DNA of 64,000 nucleotides, from the NCBI RefSeq assembly GCF_051900535.1, contig NZ_JBHZGI010000001.1, positions 62,001-126,000 on the forward strand. Direction: 5' to 3'. This document shows, piece by piece, positions 34,493-42,884 of the stretch. The stretch is from Frateuria_A sp051900535 (GTDB taxonomy: Bacteria > Pseudomonadota > Gammaproteobacteria > Xanthomonadales > Rhodanobacteraceae). The translations under genes and the position numbers were made by a program. The first letter of the stretch is position 1; every line of letters begins with the position of its first letter. The notes below the pieces were generated by a model. The model made no database searches and was not told the DNA's origin. It saw only the letters and a list, made by a program, of their open reading frames with translations.

Positions 34493-36181
34493 ATGTGCGC
34501 CATCTTCGGGATGTTCGATCTTGCGCCGGGCGACGACCTGGTCGCGCTGCGCCGTCAGGCGCTGGAGCTTTCGCAGCGCCAGCGTCACCGCGGACCGGAC
34601 TGGTCCGGCGTGTTCATCGATGCCGGAGCGATCCTGGTGCACGAGCGCCTTGCCATCGTCGATCCGGCCAGCGGCGCGCAGCCGCTGCGTTCGCGCGACG
34701 GCGCGCTGGCGCTGGCGGTCAACGGCGAGATCTACAACCACGGCGAATTGCGCCTGGGCAGTGGCTACGACTTCACCACCGGCTCGGATTGCGAAGTGAT
34801 CAACGCGCTCTACCGTGATGGCGCCGATCCCGCCGAGTGGATCGCCCGTCTCAACGGCATCTTCGCCTTTGCGCTGTGGGACGGCGTCGAGCAGCGCTAC
34901 CTCGTCGCACGCGATCCGCTCGGCGTGTGCCCGCTCTACTGGGGCCACGATGCGGCCGGACGGCTCTGCGTGGCCTCCGAGATGAAGGCGCTGGTGGGTG
35001 TGTGCGCCGATGTGGCGGTATTCCCGCCCGGCCATGTCTATGACGGCGTCAGCGGCGACCTGCGATGCTATTACCAGCGCCCGTGGCGCGAGTACGAGGC
35101 GACGCAGGGCAGGGCACCGGGCAACCTGCGCGTGGCGCTGGAACAGGCGGTGAAGCGCCAGCTGATGACCGATGTGCCTTACGGCGTCCTGCTCTCTGGC
35201 GGGCTGGATTCCTCGCTGGTCGCCGCCTGCGCCGCGCGCTTTGCCCGCGAACGCGTCGAGGACGGCGGCCAGAGCGAAGCCTGGTGGCCGCGCCTGCACT
35301 CCTTCGCGATCGGGATGGAAGGCTCGCCGGACCTCGCCGCCGCGCAATTGGCCGCCGAGGCGCTGGGCACCGTGCACCACGGTTTCGTCTACACCTTCTG
35401 GGAAGGGCTGGACGTGTTGCCGGAAGTGATCCGCCACATCGAAAGCTACGACGTGACCACCGTGCGCGCTTCCACGCCGATGTTCCTGCTGGCCCGGCGC
35501 ATCAAGGCGATGGGCGTGAAGATGGTGCTCTCGGGCGAGGGTTCGGACGAGTTGTTCGGCGGCTATCTCTACTTTCACAAGGCGCCTTCGGCCGAAGCCT
35601 TCCACGAGGAAACCGTGCGCAAGCTCGACGCGCTGCACCGTTACGACTGCCTGCGCGCGAACAAGGCGATGATGGCCTGGGGCGTGGAGGCGCGCGTGCC
35701 GTTCCTGGACCTGGCTTTCGTCGAAACGGCCATGGCCTTCGACGCACGCCACAAGATGGCCGGACACGGCCGCATCGAGAAAGCGGTGCTGCGCGAAGCG
35801 TTCGTCGGCGCACTGCCCGACGCCATCCTGTGGCGGCAGAAGGAGCAGTTCAGCGACGGCGTCGGCTATGGCTGGATCGACGGGCTCAAGTCGCACGCCG
35901 AACAGGCAGTGAGCGACCGCGAATTCGCCGCCGCGGCCGCACGCTGGCCCCACAACACGCCGGCGACCAGGGAGGCCTATTTCTACCGCGCTTTGTTCGA
36001 GAAGTTTTTCCCGGGCGAGGCCTGCGCGGCAACGGTGCCCGGCGGCAAGTCGATCGCCTGTTCCTCACCGGCGGCGCTGGCGTGGGATCCGTCCTTCGCC
36101 GGCAGCGCCGACCCGTCAGGGCGCGCCGTGCAGGGCATACACACCCAGTCCTTGTCGCCCGCTTCCCTCGCCACCTCGTAG
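34493..36181 (+). CDS. asnB: Asparagine synthase (glutamine-hydrolysing)
   Basis: 562 residues. ATP-dependent amidation of aspartate using glutamine. The start at 34493 places the nucleophilic Cys directly after Met (MCAIFGMFD), as class II amidotransferases require, with AAGGAGA nine bases upstream. The glutaminase domain shows RHRGPDWSG, HERLAIVDP and NGEIYNH. The synthetase domain has the PP-loop LLSGGLDSS (about 233-241) and GEGSDELFGGYLYF. Length is close to E. coli AsnB (554). The C-terminus after about residue 535 (SPAALAWDPSFAG...) is typical, but the stop codon lies within a dispersed repeat that begins at 36178. Probably controlled by the leader upstream. Confidence 0.95.
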   Translation: MCAIFGMFDLAPGDDLVALRRQALELSQRQRHRGPDWSGVFIDAGAILVHERLAIVDPASGAQPLRSRDGALALAVNGEIYNHGELRLGSGYDFTTGSDCEVINALYRDGADPAEWIARLNGIFAFALWDGVEQRYLVARDPLGVCPLYWGHDAAGRLCVASEMKALVGVCADVAVFPPGHVYDGVSGDLRCYYQRPWREYEATQGRAPGNLRVALEQAVKRQLMTDVPYGVLLSGGLDSSLVAACAARFARERVEDGGQSEAWWPRLHSFAIGMEGSPDLAAAQLAAEALGTVHHGFVYTFWEGLDVLPEVIRHIESYDVTTVRASTPMFLLARRIKAMGVKMVLSGEGSDELFGGYLYFHKAPSAEAFHEETVRKLDALHRYDCLRANKAMMAWGVEARVPFLDLAFVETAMAFDARHKMAGHGRIEKAVLREAFVGALPDAILWRQKEQFSDGVGYGWIDGLKSHAEQAVSDREFAAAAARWPHNTPATREAYFYRALFEKFFPGEACAATVPGGKSIACSSPAALAWDPSFAGSADPSGRAVQGIHTQSLSPASLATS

Positions 36182-36201
36182 GAGCGCACGTTGTGCGCGA
36201 C
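36178..36201. repeat. GTAGGAGCGCAC...GTGCGCGAC dispersed repeat
   Basis: GTAGGAGCGCACGTTGTGCGCGAC is an imperfect palindrome of the kind repeated through these genomes. Similar pieces occur near 18430, 24020, 61690 and 62494. Its TAG is used as the asnB stop codon. Confidence 0.6.
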
Positions 36202-36231
36202 CCTTCAACGGCGCCATCGCAACTATCAGAC

Positions 36232-36591
36232 CTAGCGGCCCAGCTGCACGCGGAAGGCTTCGACCAGCGTCAGCAGCGCGCGCGTGCCATAGGGCTTGGC
36301 CAGGTAGGCGTCGTAGCCCGGTTGGCGGGGAAGGCGCTCTTCAGGGATGGCAGTGGTGAGGATGATCGGATGCTCGTAGCCGGCCCCGCGCAGGCGCTCG
36401 ATCATTTCCAGGCCGCTCAGGCACGGCATCATGAAGTCGGTGACGATGAGCTCGGGCAATTCCTGCTGCGCGATCTCCAGGCCCTCGCATCCGTCGGTGG
36501 CGACTGTCACGTGGTAGCCCGCCTCCTCCAGCACGGTGGCGGCTACCAGGGCGACGTCGGGCTCGTCCTCGACCAGAAGTACGCGCAGCAT
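36232..36591 (-). CDS. Single-domain CheY-like response regulator
   Basis: 119 residues, receiver domain only. The acidic pair is in VEDEP (8-10), the phospho-acceptor is Asp52 (VTDFMMP), Thr lies in LTTAIP, and Lys is in LAKPYG. No output domain. The start at 36591 is one base after the stop of the KaiC-like gene, so the two are one transcript. It probably relays a signal to or from the KaiC-like ATPase; a cognate kinase is not adjacent on this strand. Confidence 0.88.
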   Translation of the reverse strand: MLRVLLVEDEPDVALVAATVLEEAGYHVTVATDGCEGLEIAQQELPELIVTDFMMPCLSGLEMIERLRGAGYEHPIILTTAIPEERLPRQPGYDAYLAKPYGTRALLTLVEAFRVQLGR

Positions 36592-36592
36592 G

Positions 36593-38014
36593 TCAGCCTG
36601 CTTCCCGGGACCCGGCAACCCTGGGGTCCGGTCCGAAGGCGATGCCGCGGGCGTTGACGTGGAACTCGTGCGTGCGCGGGTCGAAGTCGCTGTCGCGCAG
36701 CTTGATTACCGACAGGTAGCGCCGGAACGCATGCCCGCGCCGCCCGGTGTTGAGCAGGAGCACGTTGTCGACCATTGCCGACAACTCGTCGCTGGGCATC
36801 ATCGCCTGGTCCAGCTGCAGTTCCGGGATCTCCGAGGTGTAGACGACGCTTGCGCCGATCGCACCCAGTTGCATGCTCAGCGCGTTGATCACGTAGGGCA
36901 TGCGCTCGGAGATCACCAGGCTGTCGCGAATCGCCACCAGGCCGTCGACGAAGACACGCTTGGCCTTGCGCGCGCGGGCACGGGTGACGATGTCGCGCAC
37001 CAGTTCGTCGACGATGTTCTCCGCCGGCGGCATCCAGGAAATTTCCAGCGTGCCGTCGCCGAGCGGCGTATCCAGGTCGAGGCCGATGCTGCGCGCCTTC
37101 TGGCGCAGGTGCGCGGGCGTTTCGTAGAAGCCGAACATCAGTCCGGGCTCCTGCGCACTGGACAACGAGAGATAGTGCAAGCCCAGCGTGGTCTTGCCCG
37201 CACCCGTGGGCCCCACCAGCAAGGTGGCCGAACCGGCTGGCAGGCCGCCTTGCAGGAGCGTGTCCAGCCCGTCGTGCCCGGAGGTCACGCGATGGGCCTC
37301 GGCACGGGCGGCGGGCGCCGCTTCCAGTGCGCTTTCGACGCGCGGGAACACCGCGATGCCCTTCCCGGTAATACGCACGCGGTGCTTGCCCGGGAGAATC
37401 GCCGCGCCGCGGTGTTTCCTGACCTGGATCGTGCGATAGGCGCGAAAGCCGTGCGTCTCGTCGCTCAACTCGATCCAGCCGTCCACCATGGTGTGTTCGG
37501 GGCAGCTGGAATCGCGGTTCTGGTGGGTGAGCATGACCAGCACGGCGTCGGCCATTCCCGCCACGCCCTGCAACGCATGGATGAACGCGCGGAACTCCTG
37601 TTCCGAAGCGACCGACTGGGCCACGAACGTTCCATCGAGCACCATCGCAGTGGCGCGATGCCGCTTGAGCTCGTGCTGGACGAGCTTGAGCAGTCCGGGC
37701 AGGCCTTCGCGCTCGAGCACGCCATAGCCGCTGATGTACTGCATCGCGTCGGGCAACGCGCTGCCCTCGAAAAATTCCATCTGGCTGACGTAGGCCAGCA
37801 TCCGCGCGCTCGATTCGGCCAATAGCGTCATGTAGAGCGCCCGCCCGCCTGCTCGTACGTGGGCATAGCAGAACTGGTTGGCCAGGATCGTTTTGCCCGC
37901 TCCGGGCGGCCCTTGGACGATGTAGGCCGAGCCGCGGAGAAAACCGCCATCGGTCAGCTGGTCCAGCCCTTCGATGCCGGTCGAGAATTTTTCGATCACT
38001 ATCCACTCCCCCAT
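36593..38014 (-). CDS. KaiC-like double P-loop ATPase
   Basis: About 473 residues from ATG 38014. Two RecA/RadA-type domains, each with Walker A: GPPGAGKT (35-42) and GPTGAGKTT (about 253-261), preceded by STGIEGLDQLTDGG and VTSGHDGLDTLLQGG. This is the KaiC/RAD55-like architecture of non-cyanobacterial proteins used in stress or phototransduction pathways. No kaiA or kaiB is nearby. The start is uncertain: the frame is open to 38155 with other Met codons, but homology-like sequence begins at MGEWIVIEKFSTG. It is followed at once by a CheY-like gene. Confidence 0.85.
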   Translation of the reverse strand: MGEWIVIEKFSTGIEGLDQLTDGGFLRGSAYIVQGPPGAGKTILANQFCYAHVRAGGRALYMTLLAESSARMLAYVSQMEFFEGSALPDAMQYISGYGVLEREGLPGLLKLVQHELKRHRATAMVLDGTFVAQSVASEQEFRAFIHALQGVAGMADAVLVMLTHQNRDSSCPEHTMVDGWIELSDETHGFRAYRTIQVRKHRGAAILPGKHRVRITGKGIAVFPRVESALEAAPAARAEAHRVTSGHDGLDTLLQGGLPAGSATLLVGPTGAGKTTLGLHYLSLSSAQEPGLMFGFYETPAHLRQKARSIGLDLDTPLGDGTLEISWMPPAENIVDELVRDIVTRARARKAKRVFVDGLVAIRDSLVISERMPYVINALSMQLGAIGASVVYTSEIPELQLDQAMMPSDELSAMVDNVLLLNTGRRGHAFRRYLSVIKLRDSDFDPRTHEFHVNARGIAFGPDPRVAGSREAG

Positions 38015-38412
38015 TGGGCCTGCCCGGCTCTGCTCGTACGTTCCGGCGTAGACGAACTGTGCATGGTAGTCCCAAGCGACGTTCCGTGGAGCGAGCGAGG
38101 TCTGGGCCATCTCCGGTCCGCTGGCATCACGGCCGTGCCTGCATGCTGCATTCATCCCGACTGGCGGGTTCGACGGTCGCGTTGACTGCCCATTGACGCG
38201 CCCAGCTATTCACTGCGCGGGCCCCCAAAGGCAGGAGCCCGGGCGAGAGGAAACGGCAGTGTGTGGGCCAGATGCCCGGCTGCCGTTTTTGCGTGCCTCA
38301 CGCCCGAAGCACAGACGTTGATTGCGTGTCATGGGCCTCGTCCCACGACCGTTCGGCCGACCTGGATGTCGCACCGACCGGGCGCGAAGCCCTGGTCTCC
38401 ACGGAGAAGATC
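38015..38412. other. Divergent intergenic region, KaiC-like gene / tyrosinase
   Basis: About 400 bases between divergent genes. The first 140 could be an N-terminal extension of the KaiC-like protein. No RNA gene or convincing small ORF was seen; promoters for both directions must lie here. Confidence 0.35.
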
Positions 38413-39825
38413 ATGATTTCCAGAAGGCGTTTTCTTCAGTCTTCGCTATCGTTGGCATTGGTCCCGCTGTTGCCACGCGTGGCCATGTCTACCACCCTGA
38501 GCGTGCGGCCCAGCTGGCCGGTGTTCTGCCTCACTCCCCAGCTGCAGTCCTTCTACAACGCGGTCGCCACGATGAAGGCCGTCAAGGACAGCACCAACCC
38601 GAACAGCTGGGCGTATTGGGTCGAGACGCATCGTGCCAATTGCCCCCACGGCGTGTCGTACTTCCTGGCGTGGCACCGCGGCTTCCTCTATCGCTTCGAA
38701 GCGAAGCTGCGGGAAATTTCCGGCGACGCCAGCCTGGTGCTGCCGTACTGGAACTACTACGACTCGCCGAGCATCCCGCCGGAGTTCCTGGATCCTTCCT
38801 CGCCGCTGTACCGCAGCGACCGCACCGGCACCGACGTCACCGGAGCGCTCAGCTACGACGCGTTCGCCGACACGGTCATCCGCTTCCAGCGGGGCAAGTC
38901 GCACGCGTTCGAGACCATCCTCGAGTCGCGTCCGCATAATCCGGTACACAATCTGATCGGCGGCTCGATGGCCTCGATCAGGATCTCGCCCCGGGATCCG
39001 GTGTTCTGGGTGCACCACGCGAACATCGATCGCCTCTGGGTCGCCTGGCTCAAGGCCGGCGGCGGGCGCAAGGAGCCGCTGACGACCAATACCTACTGGT
39101 CGGGCGACCTCTATTACGGGCCGGCCGTGGACGGCATGCCGCGGGTTTGGACCGCGGATACCACCAGCTACCTCGGTTACCAATACGACAACGAAACCAT
39201 GCCCACCCAGTCCAGCAGCTCCGTGATGGCCGCCAGTGCGATGGCCACCAGCGGCGCGCCGCTGCGTCCTGCCACGCGCGTGAGCGTCCCCTTCGGCAAG
39301 TCGCGCGCGCTGTCGCTCGACGAGCAGTCCCTGAACGTGGATGTGGCGCTTAGCGCGACCGATGCCGCCCGCGTGCGTTCGCTCATGTTGAAGCCGACGG
39401 CCGCCAGTTCGGCCGAGAACGGCCCGGTGCGCGTGGTCCTCGATGGTGTGCACCTGACCGGCCTTGGCCACAAGGGCGGTTACTTCTACAACGTCTATCT
39501 CAACCTGCCCGCGCAGCCTGGTACCGGCCAGGCCGCCGGCGCCTATCTGCTGGGTTCGGTGGGCGCTTTCGAGATCAGCGTGGCGCAGATGAAGGCGAGC
39601 ATGAAGGGCATGCATGGCATGTCGGACATGGCTGGCACGGCGGCATCTTCCGGCCACGGCGTACGGCTGGTCTTCCCGGCGACCGAGGTGCTGCAGAGGA
39701 TCTGGCCGGACAACCTGGACAAGCTCAGCGTGTCCTTCGTGCGTGTCGATGGCAGCCGGCACCCGACCAAAGGCGTGGTGATGAAGGTCGACGGGTTCCG
39801 TGTCGAGGCCGACCCCTCGAGGTGA
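38413..39825 (+). CDS. Tat-exported tyrosinase (type 3 copper oxidase)
   Basis: 470 residues. Oxidises phenols to o-quinones, possibly for melanin-like pigment. The start at 38413, preceded by GGAGAAG, gives a twin-arginine signal peptide (SRRRFLQSSLSLALVPLL), so it is exported folded. Copper A His candidates are His73, His79 and His88 (THRANCPHG...AWHRGF). Copper B ligands are His174, His178 (HNPVH) and His200/201 in FWVHHANIDRLW. The second half (about 270-470) is a beta-rich extension as in plant-type polyphenol oxidases, with a Met/His-rich stretch MKGMHGMSDM that might bind copper. No caddie protein was seen nearby. Confidence 0.9.
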   Translation: MISRRRFLQSSLSLALVPLLPRVAMSTTLSVRPSWPVFCLTPQLQSFYNAVATMKAVKDSTNPNSWAYWVETHRANCPHGVSYFLAWHRGFLYRFEAKLREISGDASLVLPYWNYYDSPSIPPEFLDPSSPLYRSDRTGTDVTGALSYDAFADTVIRFQRGKSHAFETILESRPHNPVHNLIGGSMASIRISPRDPVFWVHHANIDRLWVAWLKAGGGRKEPLTTNTYWSGDLYYGPAVDGMPRVWTADTTSYLGYQYDNETMPTQSSSSVMAASAMATSGAPLRPATRVSVPFGKSRALSLDEQSLNVDVALSATDAARVRSLMLKPTAASSAENGPVRVVLDGVHLTGLGHKGGYFYNVYLNLPAQPGTGQAAGAYLLGSVGAFEISVAQMKASMKGMHGMSDMAGTAASSGHGVRLVFPATEVLQRIWPDNLDKLSVSFVRVDGSRHPTKGVVMKVDGFRVEADPSR

Positions 39826-39918
39826 CCCCGTGGCGCGCCGGTGAGCCGGCGCGCGCAATTCCGGACCACGAGCGCTGCTCGCGACGGACGCCGCCAGGTG
39901 CGGCGCCCGTCGCGCACG

Positions 39919-40719
39919 TCAGGCGTACTGCATCTTGATCGTCATGCCACCGTCGATCACGAAGTGCTGGCCGGTGACAAACGCCGATTGCGCGGACAAC
40001 AGGTAGACCGCCAGCGCGCCGATATCCCTCGGCGTGCCCACGCGGCCGGCAGGGTGCTGCGTGTGATCCTTCCGGCTGAGTCTCGGCGCGTGTCGCTCGG
40101 CGGGCTTCTGCCACGCGTCCGTGGCGATCCACCCCGGCAGGATCGCGTTCACCCGTACCGATGGCCCGGCGCTGACCGCCAACGCATGGGTGAAGGCCAG
40201 CATGCCGCCCTTGCTCGCGGCGTAGGCCTCGGTGTCCGGTTCGGATTGCAGCGCGCGGGTCGAGGCGATGTTGACGATCGCGCCGGTGGCTTCGGCCAGC
40301 GCGGGCAGGGCGTGCTTGCTGCAGAGGAAGGTGCCAGTGAGGTTGGTGGCGAGGTAGCGGTTCCAGTCCGCCAGCGACAGCGATGCGAGCGGCGCGCGAT
40401 GCGGATCGGCGATGCCGGCATTGTTGACCAGGCCGTCGATGCGTCCGAACCGCGAGAGCGCCGCCTGCACCCAGCGCTGCACGCTGGCCTCGCGCGCCAC
40501 GTCCAGCAACGTGAAGGCAGCGCGCGCGCCGACGTCCCATTCGGCCAGGCAGGCGAGGCCGGCCTCCTTGTCCAGGTCACCGATCATCACCCGCCCGCCC
40601 GCACCCAGCACCGCCTGGGCGATGCCGCGCCCGATGCCTTGGGCGCCGCCGGTGACCAGCACCACGCGTTCGCTGAGCGGCCATGCGTCGTAGTCGTGGA
40701 TGGCGGGGGCCTGGGTCAT
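39919..40719 (-). CDS. Short-chain dehydrogenase/reductase
   Basis: 266 residues, classical SDR. Cofactor loop TGGAQGIG (about 24-31), NNAG, catalytic Ser in NIASTRA, YAASK, PGWIATD, and the C-terminal VTGQHFVIDGGMT. Asp at the end of the second strand (IGDLD) favours NAD(H). Substrate unknown. It converges with the tyrosinase gene and is divergent from the membrane-protein gene at 40857. Confidence 0.85.
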   Translation of the reverse strand: MTQAPAIHDYDAWPLSERVVLVTGGAQGIGRGIAQAVLGAGGRVMIGDLDKEAGLACLAEWDVGARAAFTLLDVAREASVQRWVQAALSRFGRIDGLVNNAGIADPHRAPLASLSLADWNRYLATNLTGTFLCSKHALPALAEATGAIVNIASTRALQSEPDTEAYAASKGGMLAFTHALAVSAGPSVRVNAILPGWIATDAWQKPAERHAPRLSRKDHTQHPAGRVGTPRDIGALAVYLLSAQSAFVTGQHFVIDGGMTIKMQYA

Positions 40720-40856
40720 GAGGAATCCCTGCAGATCAGCGGATGAGTGAAGGCCCGAGCCTGTATCCGCACTCGTGATGCGGGCGTCGCTTGCGCCCGT
40801 CGGCGTATTACCATGCGCCGCCGCGAGTGAGCGGCATGCCGCTGCGGGATACCCCG

Positions 40857-41630
40857 ATGAGACAACCCCTCGCCATCCTTGCCTGGTTGCTGGGTTTCGT
40901 TGCGCTGGACCTGTACGTCAACCTGGTGCCCCGGCTGGTCGGCGTGGCGGTGCCGGTGTGGCTGGCGTACGTCGCGGGCTTCTTCGTGCTCGTCTTCGTC
41001 GTGTGCCGCCATGGGCTGGGAATCACCCGTGCCGAGCCGCTGGGCCTGGGCCGGCCGGGCGGTTGGTCGCGCTGGCTGTGGACCGGTTTCGCCATTGGCT
41101 TTGGCATCTGGGCGCTGAAGAACCTGGTCCTCCTCGCCATGGGCAAGTTCGAGGTGGTCGGTTGGCGCGATATCGGCTTCGCGCTGCCGCTGCTGGGCCA
41201 GGCCCTGTTCGCCATGTTCTTCGCTTCGGCGATCAACGACCTGATGATCCGCGGTTACGGCCTGGCCTACTGCCGTCGCTTCGGGTTCATGCGCTGGTAC
41301 GTACCGCTCACTGTGCTCGTCTATGCGCTGGACGACAGCTGGAACGAGGGCATCGACCCGGGCAACCTGCTGTTCTCGGCCATCCTCGGCCTCTCGCTTG
41401 CCTGGACCGTGTTCAAGACCGGCGCGCTGTGGATGAGCATCGGCATCCATTGGGGCAGCAATGTCTGCTACCGCTTCATGTCGGGTTTCGACGGCCGGGG
41501 CGTACCCCGGCTGGAGCATGTCATCGAAGGCGCGCGGTTCGACTACGCCGCCATGGCAATCACCGCGCTGATGTTCCCGCTGGTGATGCTGGCGGTGCGA
41601 GGGGCCGGGACGCAGCCAACCACGCGCTGA
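40857..41630 (+). CDS. CPBP-family-like membrane protein lacking the catalytic Glu pair
   Basis: 257 residues with about seven transmembrane segments. The arrangement resembles CPBP (Abi/CAAX protease-like) proteins: a polar motif followed by RGYGLAYCRR and, later, SIGIHWGSNVCYRF, the conserved HxxxN helix. Where active members have EExxxRG, this has NDLMIRG, so both glutamates are absent and protease activity is doubtful. Start 40857 (MRQPLAILAWLLG) begins directly at the first helix; Met codons at 40836 and 40791 are alternatives. Function unknown. Confidence 0.6.
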   Translation: MRQPLAILAWLLGFVALDLYVNLVPRLVGVAVPVWLAYVAGFFVLVFVVCRHGLGITRAEPLGLGRPGGWSRWLWTGFAIGFGIWALKNLVLLAMGKFEVVGWRDIGFALPLLGQALFAMFFASAINDLMIRGYGLAYCRRFGFMRWYVPLTVLVYALDDSWNEGIDPGNLLFSAILGLSLAWTVFKTGALWMSIGIHWGSNVCYRFMSGFDGRGVPRLEHVIEGARFDYAAMAITALMFPLVMLAVRGAGTQPTTR

Positions 41631-41640
41631 CCGCCCACGC

Positions 41641-42675
41641 TTATTCCTCGGCGATGCGTACCACCAGCTTGCCGAAGTTCCGGCCCTCGAGCATGCCGAT
41701 GAAGGCACGCGGCGCGTTCTCCAGGCCTTCGACCACATCCTCGCGGTACTTGATCTTCCCCTGCCGGACCCATTCGCCCATGGCCGCCAGGAATTCGCCG
41801 AAGCGTGACCCGTAGTCGTCGAAGATGATGAAGCCCTGCATCCTGATGCGCTTGGTCAGCAGCGTGCGCATGAGCAGGCCCAGTCGGTCGGGGCCGGGAG
41901 GCAGCTCGGTATCGTTGTATTGCGCGATCAGCCCGCACAGCGGCACGCGCGCCTTGGCGTTGAGCAGCGGCAGCACCGCGTCGAACACCGCGCCGCCCAC
42001 GCTTTCGAAATAGACGTCGATACCCTGGCGGCAGGCGGCCTCCAACTGCTGTGGGAAACCCTCGGCATGGTGGTCGGCGCAGGCGTCGAAGCCCAGCTCG
42101 TCCACCACGTAGCCGCACTTCTCGTTGCCGCCGGCGATGCCGACGACATGGCAGCCCTTGAGTTTGGCGATCCGCCCGACCACGGAGCCCACCGCACCGC
42201 TGGCCGCGGCCACTACCACCGTTTCGCCCGCCCTGGGCTGGCCAATGTCCAGCAACCCCATGTACGCGGTGAATCCCGGCATCCCCAGCACGCCCAGCGC
42301 CAGCGATGGCTGCGCCATGCCCGGGTCCAGCCGGCTCAAGCTCCCGCCGTCCGACAGCGTGTAGTCCTGCCATCCACCATAGGCCAGCACCAGGTCGCCG
42401 GCCTGCCAGTCGGGATGCCGGGAGGCCGCCACCCGCGCGACCGTGGCGCCCACCATCACGTCGCCCAGCGCCACCGGCGCGGCATACGACTCCGCATCGC
42501 TTATGCGCCCGCGCATGTAGGGGTCGAGCGACAGGTAGAGGTTGCGCAGCAGGACCTGCCCCTCGCCCGGGGCTGGCACCGGCTGCTCCGCGAGCCTGAA
42601 GTCGGTGGCCGTCGGCGCGCCGACCGGGCGGGAGGCCAGGGTGAGCTGGCGATTGGCGTTGGAAACCTGAGTCAT
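41641..42675 (-). CDS. NADP-dependent medium-chain oxidoreductase, CurA/leukotriene-B4-dehydrogenase type
   Basis: 344 residues; zinc-free MDR that reduces alpha,beta-unsaturated carbonyls or similar. Motifs: LYLSLDPYMRGRI, GMPGFTAYMGLLDIG, the dinucleotide loop AAASGAVGSVVG, DVYFESVGG, and the C-terminal GKIKYREDVVEGLENAPRAF. These are the standard landmarks of this family. Start 42675 (MTQVSNANRQ) is preferred over 42744. The 3' end is convergent with the membrane-protein gene (10 bases apart). Confidence 0.9.
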   Translation of the reverse strand: MTQVSNANRQLTLASRPVGAPTATDFRLAEQPVPAPGEGQVLLRNLYLSLDPYMRGRISDAESYAAPVALGDVMVGATVARVAASRHPDWQAGDLVLAYGGWQDYTLSDGGSLSRLDPGMAQPSLALGVLGMPGFTAYMGLLDIGQPRAGETVVVAAASGAVGSVVGRIAKLKGCHVVGIAGGNEKCGYVVDELGFDACADHHAEGFPQQLEAACRQGIDVYFESVGGAVFDAVLPLLNAKARVPLCGLIAQYNDTELPPGPDRLGLLMRTLLTKRIRMQGFIIFDDYGSRFGEFLAAMGEWVRQGKIKYREDVVEGLENAPRAFIGMLEGRNFGKLVVRIAEE

Positions 42676-42884
42676 GGGAATGCCTGTCGCAGCCTTCAGG
42701 GCCTGGCGCGCATGGACCGCTCCGCCGACCCGCAGCGGAACCATGAGCCATGCCTCGTTGCCGTCGCGTGGAAGGGCGGTCGCCGGCCCGGCGGGGGCGG
42801 TCGGACGGCAGCACGGCCAGCCGGCGTGCTTTCGCGCAGCGGAAAGCCGACCTGTGGTATGACGTCGGCTTTCATTTTTAGGGG

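Noticed and set aside
35065..36657. 530-residue plus-strand frame overlapping asnB and running into the CheY-like gene
   Set aside because: Out-of-frame reading of asnB followed by antisense of the next gene.
38446..39858. 470-residue open frame antisense to the tyrosinase gene
   Set aside because: The sense strand has a Tat signal and both copper sites; the antisense has neither motifs nor a start signal.
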